Below are positions 11,606-11,823 of a DNA stretch of 11,823 nt, in pieces. The stretch's first letter is position 1, and every line of letters begins with the position of its first letter. The notes under the pieces were generated by a model, which was not told the origin of the DNA, ran no database searches, and was given only the letters and a program-made list of their open reading frames with translations. The stretch covers positions 1 through 11,823 of the forward strand of contig JAGVXJ010000009.1 of assembly GCA_018303895.1 (NCBI GenBank), written 5' to 3'. The stretch is from Candidatus Pacearchaeota archaeon. Lineage in GTDB: Archaea; Nanobdellota; Nanobdellia; Pacearchaeales; GW2011-AR1. Position numbers and translations under genes: made by a program.

Positions 11606-11823
11606 TGGAAAAATTAGTGATTATTTGCTGTTTGCATGGAAATGAAATTTATGGTTTGGAAGTTTGTAAAGACCAATCTCTCTTTCCGTTTATTTTAGCA
11701 AATGAAAAAGCATTGAAAGAGAATAAAAGATTTATTGATTCTGATTTAAATCGAAGTTTTCCAGGAAAAGCCGACGGAAATTATGAAGAGCGAAGAGCTT
11801 TTGAATTAACTAAAAAATTGAAA
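11602..11823 (+). CDS. AstE/AspA-type zinc deacylase (M14-like), N-terminal part
   Basis: Seventy-four residues are present before the window ends. The strand LVIICCLHGNE at 5-15 has the H-x2-E zinc pair (His12, Glu15) of the succinylglutamate desuccinylase/aspartoacylase branch of M14 metallopeptidases. The segment NEKALKENKRFIDSDLNRSFPG (34-55) contains the DLNR-x-FPG hallmark with the substrate-binding Asn50-Arg51, and E62-x-R-R-A follows as in the family. These enzymes hydrolyse N-acyl amino acids such as N-succinylglutamate or N-acetylaspartate, or act on carboxyl-terminal residues. The third zinc His and catalytic Glu are outside the window. The start at 11602 overlaps the GNAT stop (ATGA), with GGGGG seven bases upstream; the ATG at 11605 is an alternative. 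Confidence 0.85.
   Translation, partial: MMEKLVIICCLHGNEIYGLEVCKDQSLFPFILANEKALKENKRFIDSDLNRSFPGKADGNYEERRAFELTKKLK

Noticed and set aside
1..11823. CRISPR array, insertion sequence, integrase or phage genes
   Set aside because: No regularly spaced repeats, transposase or integrase motifs were seen on either strand.

Overview
The window looks like a piece of an AT-rich, gene-dense archaeal chromosome, most likely a DPANN lineage of the Pacearchaeota/Woesearchaeota kind. This is an inference from several signs. First genes of transcription units have a TATA-like element about 20-35 bases before the ATG and no Shine-Dalgarno site, which fits leaderless mRNAs. The one tRNA has an anticodon-loop intron and no encoded CCA. 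Protein families are of archaeal type. Secreted proteins carry LTGK-type segments that I associate from memory with DPANN surface proteins. No phage or IS genes are visible.

Layout. (1) 1-1382, minus: a MacB/FtsX-type ABC permease followed one base later by the start of a SET-domain protein cut by the window edge. (2) 1465-4341, plus: a secreted protein with three six-cysteine repeats, then a radical SAM/SPASM enzyme that overlaps a 317-aa partner. The partner consists of two copies of one domain, each followed by the motif M-x-x-R-Y-A-L-x-G. (3) 4342-5130, minus: a four-helix membrane protein whose stop codon abuts the previous gene. (4) 5131-5522: a 392-base non-coding stretch with inverted repeats. 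(5) 5523-7216, plus: a LolD/MacB-type ABC ATPase overlapping a PD-(D/E)XK nuclease-like gene. (6) 7227-7881, minus: a probable DUF4258/DUF2283 toxin-antitoxin pair. (7) 7882-7987 with two perfect hairpins, then a 658-aa surface protein (minus) with a beta-rich ectodomain, one membrane helix and a cytoplasmic domain resembling a degenerate class III nucleotide cyclase. (8) 10039-11823, plus: a DinB-like protein, a frameshifted winged-helix gene that runs into an intron-containing tRNA-Trp(CCA), a GNAT acetyltransferase starting 8 bases after the tRNA, and the start of an AstE/AspA-type zinc deacylase overlapping the GNAT gene.

How the genes may work together. The strongest candidate for an undescribed system is the radical SAM/SPASM enzyme with its duplicated partner. 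The enzyme has a complete set of SPASM cysteines, the genes overlap, and the partner repeats a short motif after each domain copy, as expected of a multi-core peptide-modification substrate. The MacB-like permease and ATPase lie on either side of this block, and a role in export is possible but unproven. The GNAT/AspA pair could form an acylation/deacylation couple.
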